Source: Paenibacillus alba (GTDB lineage Bacteria > Bacillota > Bacilli > Paenibacillales > NBRC-103111). From it: a stretch of 64,000 bases of DNA. The notes beneath the pieces were generated by a model, which saw nothing but the letters and a program-made list of their open reading frames with translations, had not been told where the DNA came from and made no database searches. Shown here piece after piece: positions 16,469 through 26,100 of the stretch. The position numbers and the translations under genes were made by a program. Location: positions 372,001 through 436,000 of the forward strand of contig NZ_JABMKZ010000004.1 of NCBI RefSeq assembly GCF_013204855.1, read 5' to 3'. Each line of letters begins with the position of its first letter. Position 1 is the first letter of the stretch.

Positions 16469-18973
16469 TTAGAGCCCCTCAGCCAGAATCCGTTTTAAAA
16501 ACATACCCGTGTAAGAAGCGGCCACTTCGGCGACCTGTTCTGGAGTGCCTTCGGCTACAAGCTTCCCACCGGCTGCGCCTCCTTCTGGTCCGATATCAAT
16601 GACCCAATCGGATTCTCTGATCAGCTCCAAACTATGTTCCACAACCACAACGGTATTTCCTGTATCCACCAGCTTATCCAGTAAAACTTGCAACCTTAAG
16701 ATGTCAGTCGGATGCAAGCCGGTTGTTGGCTCATCCAACAGATAAAGCGTATGATTCTTGGACGGCTTGCTCAGCTCTTTGGCCAGCCTGATTCGTTGTC
16801 CCTCGCCGCCGGATAAGGTTTTGACCGATTGCCCCCATTGGAGATAGCCAAGTCCAACCTCGCACAGCATTTCGATAATGCCAGCCATTTTGGCTTCTGT
16901 CATGAGGATTGGCAAACTTTCTTGTATCGACATGTTCAGTATATCGGAGATCGAGTAACCTTTGTACTGAACCTGCAAGACCTCATCTGTAAATCTTCTG
17001 CCCTTGCAATCGTGGCACTTCACTTCGAGGTCAGGCAAGAAATTCATGTCGACGGAAAGCACGCCAAGCCCTTGGCAAGTCTCGCAACGGCCGCCTGGCG
17101 TATTGAATGAGAAATGCTTGGTTGTCAGTTTTCTTGCCTTCGCTTCTGGCAAACCTGCGTACAAGGTACGTATTTGGGTAAATACGTCGGTATAGGTTGC
17201 AACATTTGATCGTTGAACTCTGCCCATTGGCGATTGATCGAAGATCACAATATTTCCGACATGCTCCAAGCCCGTAATTTCCTTGCAGCCTATCGGTGCT
17301 TTTTCTTTGGAATTTCCTTGCGCCAGAATATCGAATACAAGCGTAGATTTGCCTGAGCCCGAAACTCCAGTTACGGACACTAATCGTCCAAGTGGGAAGG
17401 AAACTGACGGAATATCTATATTACGAGCATGTGCTTCACGTATCGTGATGGATTTGCCGTTCCCTTTTCTGCGTGTGCGCATGACTGTCGGGAGACTCTC
17501 TTCTCGCAGATAGGCACCTGTAACCGAAAGCTCGCTGGCCATCAAGTCTTCGACACTTCCTTCGCCTACTACTGTTCCGCCGTGCAATCCAGCACCTGGA
17601 CCGATATCAATGATATGATCTGCAGCCCGCATCATTTCAATATCATGTTCAATAACGAGCACCGTATTGCCTAGATCGCGAAGCTGCTGAAGTACACGAA
17701 TGAGTCCTACTGTGTCCCGCGGATGTAGTCCTGTTGTGGGTTCATCCAAGATATACAACACACCGGTTAAGCCTGAACCTAGCAGCGAGGCGAGTCTCAG
17801 CCGTTGGGCTTCGCCCCCGGACAAGGTTACCGTCTGCCGATTCATCGAAAGATAACCGAGTCCGACATCGATAATCCGCTGCAAACGCGTGGGCATATCA
17901 TGAAGGATCGGCTCCAACAGATGCTGCCCTTCAGCGGGCAACGTCGCCGTCAAGCCTTGGGTCCACTCGAATACTTCGCCAAGCGACCATTCCGACACAT
18001 CGGTGATCGAAGCGTCAGCGACTCGAACAAGACGAACTTCTTTTTTCAAGAGAGCTCCGCGGCATTCGGGACACTGCTGTTCATGAAAAAAGCCACCCTC
18101 TTTTTCTTGACCGGCAGACTCTCCTTCTTTCTCCTTGTAACGGCGCCACAAGCCGGGAATCACGCCCTCAAACTTAGTTCCTTGGACTGGCTTCACATTC
18201 GGATAATGACGTTTAAATGCCTCACTTTCAACTCCGTAATAAAGGATATCACGCTGAATCTCATTGTAATCTTTCAATGGCAGATCCAGATCAAAGTCAA
18301 AGCCGTAATGCTTGCCGGCCGCGACCAAAATCCGCATCTGAATATCGCGATGAACGCCACTCAGCGATGCTACGCCGCCGCCGCGCAAAGTGAGTTCTGA
18401 ATTGAAAACAGCCGCTTCATTAATACTTGCCACATGACCAAGACCGCTGCACGCTTCACAAGCCCCCTCGGGCTTATTGAATGAAAAGTGTGACATGCCC
18501 AGCTTCTCAAGTTCAACTCCGCAATGCGGACAGTCTACTGTCTTATGATCCATTCCCTCGTCTTCATCTGCCAATAGACCGGCAGGCTCAAATGAAGGCG
18601 GTATTCTGCCGCTGCAGGAAGGGCATATCCGCTCTCCCAATCTAGCAAAGATAAACCGAACAAACGTGTAGATGTCTGTTACCGTCCCCACTGTTGAACG
18701 CGGATTGCGATTCGTAATATGCTGCCCAACACTGATGGACGGAGACAACCCTTCAATGGACTCCACCTTGGGCTTACGAATGGAATCGGACGTCAAGCCC
18801 ATGGAGTCCAAATACTGTCTCTGACATTCCCTCTGAAGAGTATCCATGGCCAGCGTCGATTTGCCTGATCCTGACGGACCAGTTAGCACAACCAACTTAT
18901 ACTTTGGAATTGAAAGTGAGATATTTTTCAGGTTATTTTCCCGTGCACCGACAATAAAAATCGTGTCTTTCAC
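16469..18973 (-). CDS. UvrA2-type ABC ATPase (excinuclease subunit A paralogue)
   Basis: An 834-aa protein with two ABC modules. Walker A motifs are TGPSGSGKST and TGVSGSGKST; the signature motifs are LSGGEAQRLRLAS and LSGGEGQRIRLAKEL. Zinc-binding Cys clusters are present (CPSC, CPHC, CEAC; CETCQG, CHDC). It is roughly 100 residues shorter than housekeeping UvrA (about 950 aa), as in the UvrA2 class, several members of which accompany DNA-targeting antibiotic resistance. GTG 18973 behind GAGGGGGAT is the likely start; the frame is open to TTG 19021 without a site. It lies between a divergent MarR gene and an MFS exporter, so a role in tolerance to a DNA-binding drug is the best inference, not general repair. 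Confidence 0.85.
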   Translation of the reverse strand: MKDTIFIVGARENNLKNISLSIPKYKLVVLTGPSGSGKSTLAMDTLQRECQRQYLDSMGLTSDSIRKPKVESIEGLSPSISVGQHITNRNPRSTVGTVTDIYTFVRFIFARLGERICPSCSGRIPPSFEPAGLLADEDEGMDHKTVDCPHCGVELEKLGMSHFSFNKPEGACEACSGLGHVASINEAAVFNSELTLRGGGVASLSGVHRDIQMRILVAAGKHYGFDFDLDLPLKDYNEIQRDILYYGVESEAFKRHYPNVKPVQGTKFEGVIPGLWRRYKEKEGESAGQEKEGGFFHEQQCPECRGALLKKEVRLVRVADASITDVSEWSLGEVFEWTQGLTATLPAEGQHLLEPILHDMPTRLQRIIDVGLGYLSMNRQTVTLSGGEAQRLRLASLLGSGLTGVLYILDEPTTGLHPRDTVGLIRVLQQLRDLGNTVLVIEHDIEMMRAADHIIDIGPGAGLHGGTVVGEGSVEDLMASELSVTGAYLREESLPTVMRTRRKGNGKSITIREAHARNIDIPSVSFPLGRLVSVTGVSGSGKSTLVFDILAQGNSKEKAPIGCKEITGLEHVGNIVIFDQSPMGRVQRSNVATYTDVFTQIRTLYAGLPEAKARKLTTKHFSFNTPGGRCETCQGLGVLSVDMNFLPDLEVKCHDCKGRRFTDEVLQVQYKGYSISDILNMSIQESLPILMTEAKMAGIIEMLCEVGLGYLQWGQSVKTLSGGEGQRIRLAKELSKPSKNHTLYLLDEPTTGLHPTDILRLQVLLDKLVDTGNTVVVVEHSLELIRESDWVIDIGPEGGAAGGKLVAEGTPEQVAEVAASYTGMFLKRILAEGL

Positions 18974-19067
18974 ATAAATCCCCCTCACTGTGAAGTCGCT
19001 ATATGTTTCAAACTGCAGCAATCAAAACCCTTTGCAAAATCGTCATGGTTCCTATAAAATGAATCTC

Positions 19068-19106
19068 AATAATACCTCGTCTATCAAATATCTCGATAAT
19101 CAAGAT
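19068..19106. promoter_or_regulatory. Divergent operator region between UvrA2 and marR copy 2
   Basis: Two elements are present. ATCTCGATAATCAAGAT (19090-19106) is a 17-bp near-perfect palindrome (7 of 8 pairs), the shape of MarR-family operators such as the ATCTCGA-type MhqR box. AATAATACCTCG (19068-19079) is the inverse of the word at 1156-1167 upstream of marR copy 1. Together they could let MarR copy 2 control itself and the UvrA2-MFS operon. Confidence 0.55.
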
Positions 19107-19134
19107 ATAAACATCATAAAAGGAGGTTTGTCAT

Positions 19135-19629
19135 TTGTCAAGACATCAACAAGCTCCAATCACAGATCCCAAAGAACAGTTCATCTCCTATATGCGTGGA
19201 CTCGGAACCCGAACGGTTTTATACCAGCATGGCGTTGCCAGCACTCTTGGGTTATACAATCAAGACTACTTATCTGTGGATATCCTTCGTGAGAAAGGTC
19301 CCATCACCGCGGGAGAACTCTCCAAATTAACCGGACTTGCTACGGGAAGCACGACGGCTTTAATAGATCGCCTCGAAAAAATCGGTTATGTTCGCCGGCA
19401 AAATGATCCCCATGACCGTCGCAAAGTGATTATTGTCCCTGCGTATGAGCATAAAGCGGAAGTTAGCCATACGTACCACCCTCTTCACACCGCAATGCTT
19501 GAACTTGCTTCCTCCTATACAGATGAAGAGCTTGCCCTCATCACGAAGTTTTTAGACAAAGCGAGCACCGTCCTAGAAGAGCAAATTTATCATCTCCATG
19601 CCGCTTCCCAGAGCAAAACTTCTTCCTGA
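19135..19629 (+). CDS. MarR-family transcriptional regulator, copy 2 (TTG start)
   Basis: A 164-aa winged-helix regulator, clearly paralogous to the product of 1184-1681 along its whole length. The identical core ITAGELSKLTGLATGS is followed by LIDRLEKIGYVRRQNDP. TTG 19135 follows AAAGGAGG at 8-nt spacing. It is divergent from the UvrA2-MFS operon and has a palindromic operator in its own promoter region, so autoregulation plus repression of that operon, relieved by a drug ligand, is the expected mode. Confidence 0.88.
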   Translation: MSRHQQAPITDPKEQFISYMRGLGTRTVLYQHGVASTLGLYNQDYLSVDILREKGPITAGELSKLTGLATGSTTALIDRLEKIGYVRRQNDPHDRRKVIIVPAYEHKAEVSHTYHPLHTAMLELASSYTDEELALITKFLDKASTVLEEQIYHLHAASQSKTSS

Positions 19630-19796
19630 AATTGAAAAAGCAAATGTCAAGACCTATCTTTTGCAAATTCTTCGCTCAGAATCGCATTATGTTCACCAAT
19701 TTGAAATATTTTCATTTTTAAAAATAGTGTCAAAAGGTGTAGAATATCTAGATACGGTTTAAATCCAATTGTGTCGATGTTGATGGGCATTTTCAC

Positions 19797-19814
19797 TTGT
19801 GAAATATCTTACAA
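19797..19814. promoter_or_regulatory. Rex-type redox operator
   Basis: TTGTGAA-ATAT-CTTACAA matches the 18-bp Rex consensus TTGTGAA-N4-TTCACAA at 12 of 14 arm positions. It lies 83 bp upstream of the DUF1641 gene. In Bacillus subtilis Rex represses yjlC-ndh when NADH is low, so the same circuit is likely here. Confidence 0.7.
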
Positions 19815-19896
19815 CCATTTGGGAAACGAAATAGTTGTCCCGTACACATTGCGACAGTACCCGATTTTTTTTCAACGCAAAGGAGGATTTTTTCTT

Positions 19897-20328
19897 ATGT
19901 CACAGACACCTGCTGTTCAAGAAGTAGCAGCAACACTTGCTGCGGAACCAAGATCGCTAGACGTACTAGACCAATTGCTGAAGCCTGAGGTGCAGCAATC
20001 CCTGACTGTTCTTGTCGAAAATCTGCCTAAATTGGCAGAAATGGTTACGATGTTAACGAAAGCTTACGACTTCGCACAAAGCGTCGCTACGGACAAAGTT
20101 TTGATCAACGATTTTGCCCAAGGTATTGGCGAATTCGTCAAACCGGTACAAGAAAGAGCAAAAGACATTGCATCAGCAGCGATTGAAGCTGGCGAACGTT
20201 CCCAAGCTGAGGCTGGAACAACGATTGGTCTTTTCGGTATGCTCAAAATGCTGAAGGATCCTGAAGTGCAGAAGACACTTCGTTTTGCTCAATCATTCTT
20301 GAATGTACTTTCGGAACGGAAACATTAA
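19897..20328 (+). CDS. yjlC: DUF1641 protein, YjlC-like
   Basis: A 143-aa, mostly helical cytoplasmic protein starting MSQTPAVQEVAATLAAEPRS after AAAGGAGG. The conserved DUF1641 block is at the C-terminus (GLFGMLKMLKDPEVQKTLRF followed by AQSFLNVL). The gene immediately precedes the NADH dehydrogenase gene, as yjlC does in Bacillus subtilis, and shares its Rex-box promoter. Its function is unproven; an accessory role for the dehydrogenase is inferred from the conserved gene pair. A longer in-frame start at 19771 would read through the operator region and is rejected. Confidence 0.8.
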   Translation: MSQTPAVQEVAATLAAEPRSLDVLDQLLKPEVQQSLTVLVENLPKLAEMVTMLTKAYDFAQSVATDKVLINDFAQGIGEFVKPVQERAKDIASAAIEAGERSQAEAGTTIGLFGMLKMLKDPEVQKTLRFAQSFLNVLSERKH

Positions 20329-20349
20329 TACGAACAAGGGGTGATCACG

Positions 20350-21531
20350 ATGGCTAAACAAATACTTATTCTTGGCGGCGGTTATGGCGGTCTTCTAACT
20401 GCTTTGACAGCACGTAAACATTTGACGGCGGCAGAAGCCAGCATAACAATCATCAACCGCTTTCCAACACACCAAATTATTACAGAATTACACCGTTTGG
20501 CTGGCGGCACGATCAAAGAGCAAGCCGTTGCGCTGCCTCTTCAAAAGCTGTTAGGCGACAAACAAGTGAACATTGTTGTTGACACGATTAAAGAGATTAA
20601 GCCAAATGAGAAGCAAGTTCTTACAAGCAGCGGCGCTGTACATACGTATGACGCGCTTGTCGTTGCTATGGGTAGTGAGACCAACTACTTCGGTATTCAA
20701 GGTCTGGAAGAAAACAGCTTCGTATTGAAATCGGCTGCTGATGCTAACCGCATCCGCGAGCACGTTGAAGCTCGTCTTGACGCTTATAAAGCTTCCGGTA
20801 ATAAAGCAGACGCAACGATCGTTGTTGGCGGAGGCGGTCTGACAGGTGTTGAGCTTGTAGGTGAATTTGCCGATAAGCTTCCTGAAGTATGCCGCAGCAA
20901 AGGCATCGATTTCAACGATGTTTCCATCTATTGCGTTGAAGCAGGTCCGGCTGTCCTTCCGGTATTCCCTAAAGTATTGATCGAGCGTGCGGTCACAAGC
21001 CTTGAGAAGCGCGGCGTTACTTTCTTGACAGGTGTTGCGATTACAGAAGCTACGAAAAATTCCGTATCACTGAAAAGTGGACAAACCATCGAGTCGAACA
21101 CGATTATTTGGACAGGCGGCGTCAAAGGTAACCAAGTTGTTGGAAGCTGTGGCATCGCTGAAGATCGTGGCCGCGCTACCGTAACATCGACATTGCAATC
21201 CACATCGCACTCCGATATCTTCCTTGCAGGCGATTGCGCGGTTGTTTTCCCCGAAGGCAGTGAAAGACCTTACCCTCCTACTGCTCAGCTGGCTTGGCAG
21301 ATGGGCGAAACCGTTGGTTTCAACCTTTCCGTTCAGCTTAAAGGCGGCACTATGGACAAGTTCACTCCGGTCTTCTCCGGAACGCTGGGCAGCCTTGGTC
21401 GCAAAGATGGTATCGGCACGATCGGCGGCAATAACACGCAGCTGAAAGGCTTGCCGGCTTCCCTCATGAAAGAAGCGAGCAATGTTCGTTACTTGTCCCA
21501 CATTCATGGACTTTTTGCATTAGCTTATTAA
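20350..21531 (+). CDS. ndh: Type II NADH dehydrogenase (NDH-2, YjlD-like)
   Basis: A 393-aa flavoprotein that oxidises NADH and reduces menaquinone at the membrane without pumping protons. The FAD fold is KQILILGGGYGGLLTALTAR at the N-terminus, the NAD fold is TIVVGGGGLTGVELVGEFAD at about 155-175, and the second FAD contact is DIFLAGDCAVVFPEG near 290. The C-terminus is an amphipathic membrane-binding stretch. ATG 20350 follows AAGGGGTGA; GTG 20341 in the same frame is less likely. It is co-transcribed with the DUF1641 gene 21 bp upstream and ends at a strong terminator. NADH-responsive control through Rex is likely. Confidence 0.9.
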   Translation: MAKQILILGGGYGGLLTALTARKHLTAAEASITIINRFPTHQIITELHRLAGGTIKEQAVALPLQKLLGDKQVNIVVDTIKEIKPNEKQVLTSSGAVHTYDALVVAMGSETNYFGIQGLEENSFVLKSAADANRIREHVEARLDAYKASGNKADATIVVGGGGLTGVELVGEFADKLPEVCRSKGIDFNDVSIYCVEAGPAVLPVFPKVLIERAVTSLEKRGVTFLTGVAITEATKNSVSLKSGQTIESNTIIWTGGVKGNQVVGSCGIAEDRGRATVTSTLQSTSHSDIFLAGDCAVVFPEGSERPYPPTAQLAWQMGETVGFNLSVQLKGGTMDKFTPVFSGTLGSLGRKDGIGTIGGNNTQLKGLPASLMKEASNVRYLSHIHGLFALAY

Positions 21532-21535
21532 GAAC

Positions 21536-21585
21536 AAAAAGGATGTCCCCTTGCCTTCATGGCGAGTTGGGACATCCTTTTTTTA
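21536..21585. terminator. Terminator after ndh, probably bidirectional
   Basis: AAAAAGGATGTCCC pairs with GGGACATCCTTTTTTT. The A-run on the left also suits the convergent LysE gene. Confidence 0.9.
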
Positions 21586-21611
21586 ATTTGATGCTTTGCA
21601 AATTGCGACTC

Positions 21612-22244
21612 TTATTTCTCGTGTTCAAATGCAAGCCGTACAGCTAGCCCCGTCAAAAGCCTAGCCATTAGCCACCGTTGTACTCGCAACCATGTGGGGC
21701 GTGTGCCAAACCAGACTGAAATCTTGCTAGCTGTACATACAATGAGGAGATTTACAATAAAACTGACCGTAATTTGCGTAAAACCCAAAGTTGCGCTTTG
21801 CAGCAACAACGATCCTCGTGCAGGATCCTCAAATTGGGGCAATAGTGAAACGTATAGAACTGCAATCTTAGGATTAAGAAGATTAGTCATAAAACCCATA
21901 AGGAATAATTTCTTTGGTGTGTCAATTGCAAGCTTGCGAGGTTCCAAAATTGATGCTGAACCTGGCTTTATGGCATTCCAAGCAAGCCAGAGTAAGTAAA
22001 TGGCGCCAGCAAATTTGACAGTATCGAAGACAACTGGTACTGCAGTGAACAGAGCTGTAAGTCCTAGCATCGTTGCCATAATATAAATTAGAAACCCAAG
22101 CATGACACCCAAAAGAGAGATAATCCCCGCTATTCGGCCCTGTGTAAGGGTTCGCGAAATCAGGTAGATCATGTTTGGACCTGGCGAACAAACCATACCT
22201 AATGAAACGATTGCAAAAGCGAATAATGTACCCAAACTGACCAA
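21612..22244 (-). CDS. LysE/RhtB-family amino-acid exporter
   Basis: A 210-aa membrane protein with five to six predicted helices. The family signature is FAFAIVSLGMVCSPGPNMIY at the first helix, followed by FMTNLLNPKIAVLYVSLLPQ, with the conserved NPK near residue 125. Members export amino acids or related metabolites. TTG 22244 is preferred because AGAGGAG lies 7 nt upstream and the first helix then begins at once; ATG 22298 would add 18 charged residues without a good site. Confidence 0.8.
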   Translation of the reverse strand: MVSLGTLFAFAIVSLGMVCSPGPNMIYLISRTLTQGRIAGIISLLGVMLGFLIYIMATMLGLTALFTAVPVVFDTVKFAGAIYLLWLAWNAIKPGSASILEPRKLAIDTPKKLFLMGFMTNLLNPKIAVLYVSLLPQFEDPARGSLLLQSATLGFTQITVSFIVNLLIVCTASKISVWFGTRPTWLRVQRWLMARLLTGLAVRLAFEHEK

Positions 22245-22448
22245 GTCAAGTCTCCTCTCTGTCTCTATGCGGTGATGTTTTTTCATATCTAAGCCCAAGG
22301 AGCTTTCTACATTGTTTATTAGTCTATAGCTACTCGCTAATTTTTGTCAATTCCATTTCAAAGGAAGAGGTTGTCCTATAAGTGGAATTTAAAAACGCGA
22401 GACACAGTTGAAATTCAGGGGAAATGAATTTTAAAATGAGCAAAGGAG

Positions 22449-22669
22449 TTAAGCGGCTTGGATCTGCTTAACTCCTTTGCTTTTTGCTTCAACTGCTTTC
22501 TTTAGCAGGTTATGGGCAAGCGAAGCCACCCAACCTTCAGCCTTACATTGGATAAGCCTCGAAGCAGGAATCCTTTGAATTCACGGTTGTTCTTGATGTA
22601 ATCGAACATAGGCTTCGGTTCAATCACCCGCCTGACTGCTAGCGCGCAGCCTTCTTCACTACGAACTCA
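22449..22669 (-). pseudogene. IS1182-type transposase, C-terminal remnant with frameshift
   Basis: Conceptual translation on the minus strand gives RSEEGCALAVRRVIEP, then MFDYIKNNREFKGFLLRGLS and NVRLKVGW, followed after a frame change by ASLAHNLLKKAVEAKSKG and a stop at 22449. This is the conserved C-terminal end of DDE transposases of the IS1182 group. The N-terminal three quarters are missing. GAGGTTGTCCTATAAGT at 22367-22383 may be the corresponding terminal inverted repeat. Confidence 0.75.
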
Positions 22670-22689
22670 GAGGTGAAAAGCTGCCCCGC

Positions 22690-22900
22690 GCTGAGCCTGC
22701 CGAAAAGGCAGGCTCTAGCTCGAAGAAGGCTCAAAACCAATCCAAGCCGAGCCGAGCTGAGCCAGACAAAAACGCCGGCTCAGGGGTGGAAAAGATGCAA
22801 ACCCCCGCTGAGACTGCCAAAAAGGCAGGCTCATGCTCGATGAAGGCTCAAAAACAATCAAAGCCGAGCTGAGCCAACCAAAAACGCCGGCTCAATGGGG
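22690..22900. repeat. Two tandem copies of a ~95-bp hairpin-rich GC repeat
   Basis: Copy 1 (22690-22789) and copy 2 (22807-22900) align almost throughout, with an offset of 117 bp. Each begins GCTGAGnCTGCC-nAAAA-GGCAGGCTC, a stable hairpin, and ends CCAnnCAAAAACGCCGGCTCA. The GAGCC/GGCTC words inside each copy can pair further. There is no coding capacity. It is more GC-rich than the surroundings and lies beside the transposase remnant, so it may be mobile-element debris. Confidence 0.75.
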
Positions 22901-22983
22901 GGGACAGCTTTTTGCCTAATTCCTTTTGCCAGGCTTTTTTTCTCGGTGGTACGTGAGCTTTAACTCCGGTTGCTTTCTATAAG

Positions 22984-23162
22984 CCTGCATTTATACATCT
23001 TTTTTGCTCATAGAATAGCCTCAACTGTTAAATTCCTGCGTTTATGCAGGTTTTTGAGGCTTTTTCTGGATGAGCGGCTGAAAAAGATAAAAATGCCTGC
23101 ACAATTGCAGGCATTTCCACTTTTTAACCGAATTCGCCCGGAAATTCCTGTATTTTCGCAGG
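22984..23162 (+). repeat. 178-bp four-unit repeat element, copy C
   Basis: Units start at 22984 (CCTGCATTTATACATC plus T-run), 23035 (CCTGCGTTTATGCAGG), 23096 (CCTGCACAATTGCAGG) and 23147 (CCTGTATTTTCGCAGG). Spacings are 51, 61 and 51 bp. Unlike the other copies, unit 2 is a full palindrome. It ends 14 bp from the ileS stop codon, so it lies in the 3' trailer of that gene in antisense orientation. Confidence 0.85.
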
Positions 23163-23175
23163 CTTTTACTTTTGT

Positions 23176-26100
23176 TTACTCCATATGAAGCTGGAACTGG
23201 TTATCCCCAATCGTAAAAGACTCCATATCTGCCACTTTCTCAAGTCGCACACTAGCTAGCAGCACGTTTTCCTGCAGAATATGTTGATAACGCTCCAACG
23301 CTTCCTTCAACGGTGATTGGACATCGAGCACAAGATGGACTCGTTTATCAATCGGCAGCTCCAGTTTTTTACGGTAATCCTGAATTGCCCGTATCATTTC
23401 ACGTACAAGTCCTTCCTGTTTCAATTCTTCCGTTATTAACGTATTTAAAGTCACTGTGATCTGGTTATTGGAAGCTGAAGCAAAACCTGCTTTGGCTTGT
23501 TTCTCTACTAGCAGCTCATCTAGCTCGACTTGGAGCTCTTCCCCGTCGATTGCTACTTTTAAGAAGCCATTGTCAATCACCTGTTTGGTTTCCAAAGCAT
23601 CCAAAGTTTTCAAGTGATTTTGCAGGGGATTGACGAATTTGCCATACTTCTTCCCTGCTGCCTTCAAATTCAGTTTCACATTGTAATCCACAAACCCGCT
23701 GTCATTTCGTTCTACACGAATTTCTTTCAGATTCATTTCGTCTTTAATGATGTCTTCGAATCGACTTAGGTCAAATTTGCTAGAAAGCGAAATGAACATC
23801 TCGGAGAGAGGCTGGCGAGTTTTGATCCCCGTTTCGTTCCTGATATTCCGTGCCAGCTCAACGATTTGCCGGGCAATTCCCATCTCGCTCTCCAACTCTT
23901 CATCAATGGCCGATTCACTCACCCTTGGATAGTCAGCTAAATGCACACTGCCTTCGCCGCCAAGGTTGCCATACATATCTTCAGCAATCAGTGGGGTAAA
24001 GGGTGCGATCATTCGCGAGAGCGTCAGCAGCACTTCACGCAGTGTTTGGTAAGCAGACACTTTATCTACATTCATATCACTTCCCCAGAAACGGTCGCGG
24101 GAACGTCGGATATACCAGTTGCTCAGCTCGTCGACAAAGACTTCGATTTGCTTGGCAGGGTTCAAGAAATCGTTGATTTCCAAGCCCTTGATTACTAGCT
24201 GCAGCGTGCTGTTCAGCCTTGAAATGATCCAGCGATCCAATTCGTTCTCAGACTTGTGATACGGATGATCTTCCGGATTATATTGATCAATCTCCGCATA
24301 AAGCGCATAAAAAGCATGCGTATTATTGATCGTATCAATCAGCTTGGACTTCGCTTCGGCTACGATCTGTTTAGAGAATCGTTTGCTGTTCCACGGTGCG
24401 CTATCTGCCAACAGAGCCCAGCGGAACGCATCCGTACCAAATTCATTGATGATTTCCCAAGGATCGATGCCATTGCCTTTACTTTTGGACATTTTTTGCC
24501 CGTTTTCATCCAACACATGCCCTGTGGAAAGGACGGATTTATAAGGAGATTTACCATTGAACAAAGTTGAAACAGCGAGCAGGCTGAAGAACCAACCTCT
24601 TGTTTGGTCAATCCCTTCGCAAATCATATCCGCGGGATACTGTTCATTGAACTCTGCTTCATCGCCAAACGGATGGTGATACTGCGCAAAGGGCATGGAG
24701 CCGCTGTCGAACCAGACATCAATAACTTCGGGAGTTCTTTCCATGACGCCGCCACAGGAGCAGCGCAGCTTCACAGCATCGATATATGGTTTATGAAGTT
24801 CCAAGCTTTCATCAATCGGCGTTATGGACTTATCTCTTAGCTCTTTGTGGCTTCCAGGTGCATACTCCGATCCGCAGTCTCCACATAGCCAAACGTTAAG
24901 CGGGGTTCCCCAATAACGATTGCGGCTGATGTTCCAGTCAACAAGCTCTTCGAGGAACTTTCCGAAACGTCCATCCCGGAGATGAGAAGGATACCATTCG
25001 ATCTTCTTATTGTTTTCAATCAATTGCTCTTTGATAGCCGTCGTTTTGATAAACCAGCTCTCCATCGCATAATAGAGCAGCGGGGATTTGCAGCGCCAGC
25101 AAAAAGGATAACTATGCTCATACCGTTCTTTCGAAAATAACAGGTTGCGCTCGGACAAATATTTGACAATATCCACATCGCAATCTTTGACAAAGCGATC
25201 AGCGAAATCTGATATTTGATCCTGGTAACGTCCTGCCAAATTGACAACATTCACAAAATCCAGCTCATGTTGACGCGCAGTTCGATAATCGTCCTCACCG
25301 TGGGCAGGGGCAATATGAACGATACCTGTACCGCTTGTATCCATGACGTAGTCAGCATCTACAACGATATGGCCTTTAGTGGGATGGATATAGCCAAATG
25401 GAGGCTCGTAAGGAATACCTACGAATTCCGATCCTTTATGCTCAGACAAAATAGCGTAGTCCTGCTTGAACAGTTTTTCAGCTAATCGTTTGGCAACAAT
25501 GTACACTTCATCATTCTGCTTCACTTTCACATAATCCAAATCCTTATTCACTGCTAATGCTATATTGGCTGGCAGCGTCCAAGGCGTTGTCGTCCAAGCT
25601 AGGAAAATTTCATCTCCGATTTTGCTTTTAAACTTAACGGTGGCACTCAAATCCTTCACATCTTCATAGCCTTGAGCTACTTCGTGAGAACTAAGCGTTG
25701 TTTGGCAGTCCGGACAATAAGGGCTGACACGATGCCCCTTGTACAACAATCCTTTCTTATGCACCACGGATAAAATATGCCAAACACTCTCGATATAATC
25801 GTTTTCGAGCGTCACATACGGGTTATCCATATCCGTCCAGTAGGCAATGGCTTCAGTCAGCTCTCGCCACTGTTTTTCGTACTCAAACACACTGCTTTTG
25901 CATTTCTCGACGAACTCGGCTACCCCGTATTTCTCAATCTCCTGTTTGCCCGATATCCCAAGCTGCTTTTGGACGCCAAGCTCAACAGGCAGACCATGCG
26001 TATCCCAACCTGCTTTGCGAACAACTTGGTATCCAGACATCGTTTTGTAGCGGCAGATGAAATCTTTAACAACACGGCCAAGCACGTGACCGATATGGGG

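Noticed and set aside
17804..18400. 198-aa plus-strand frame
   Set aside because: It is antisense to the well-supported UvrA2 gene and its composition is that of a shadow frame.
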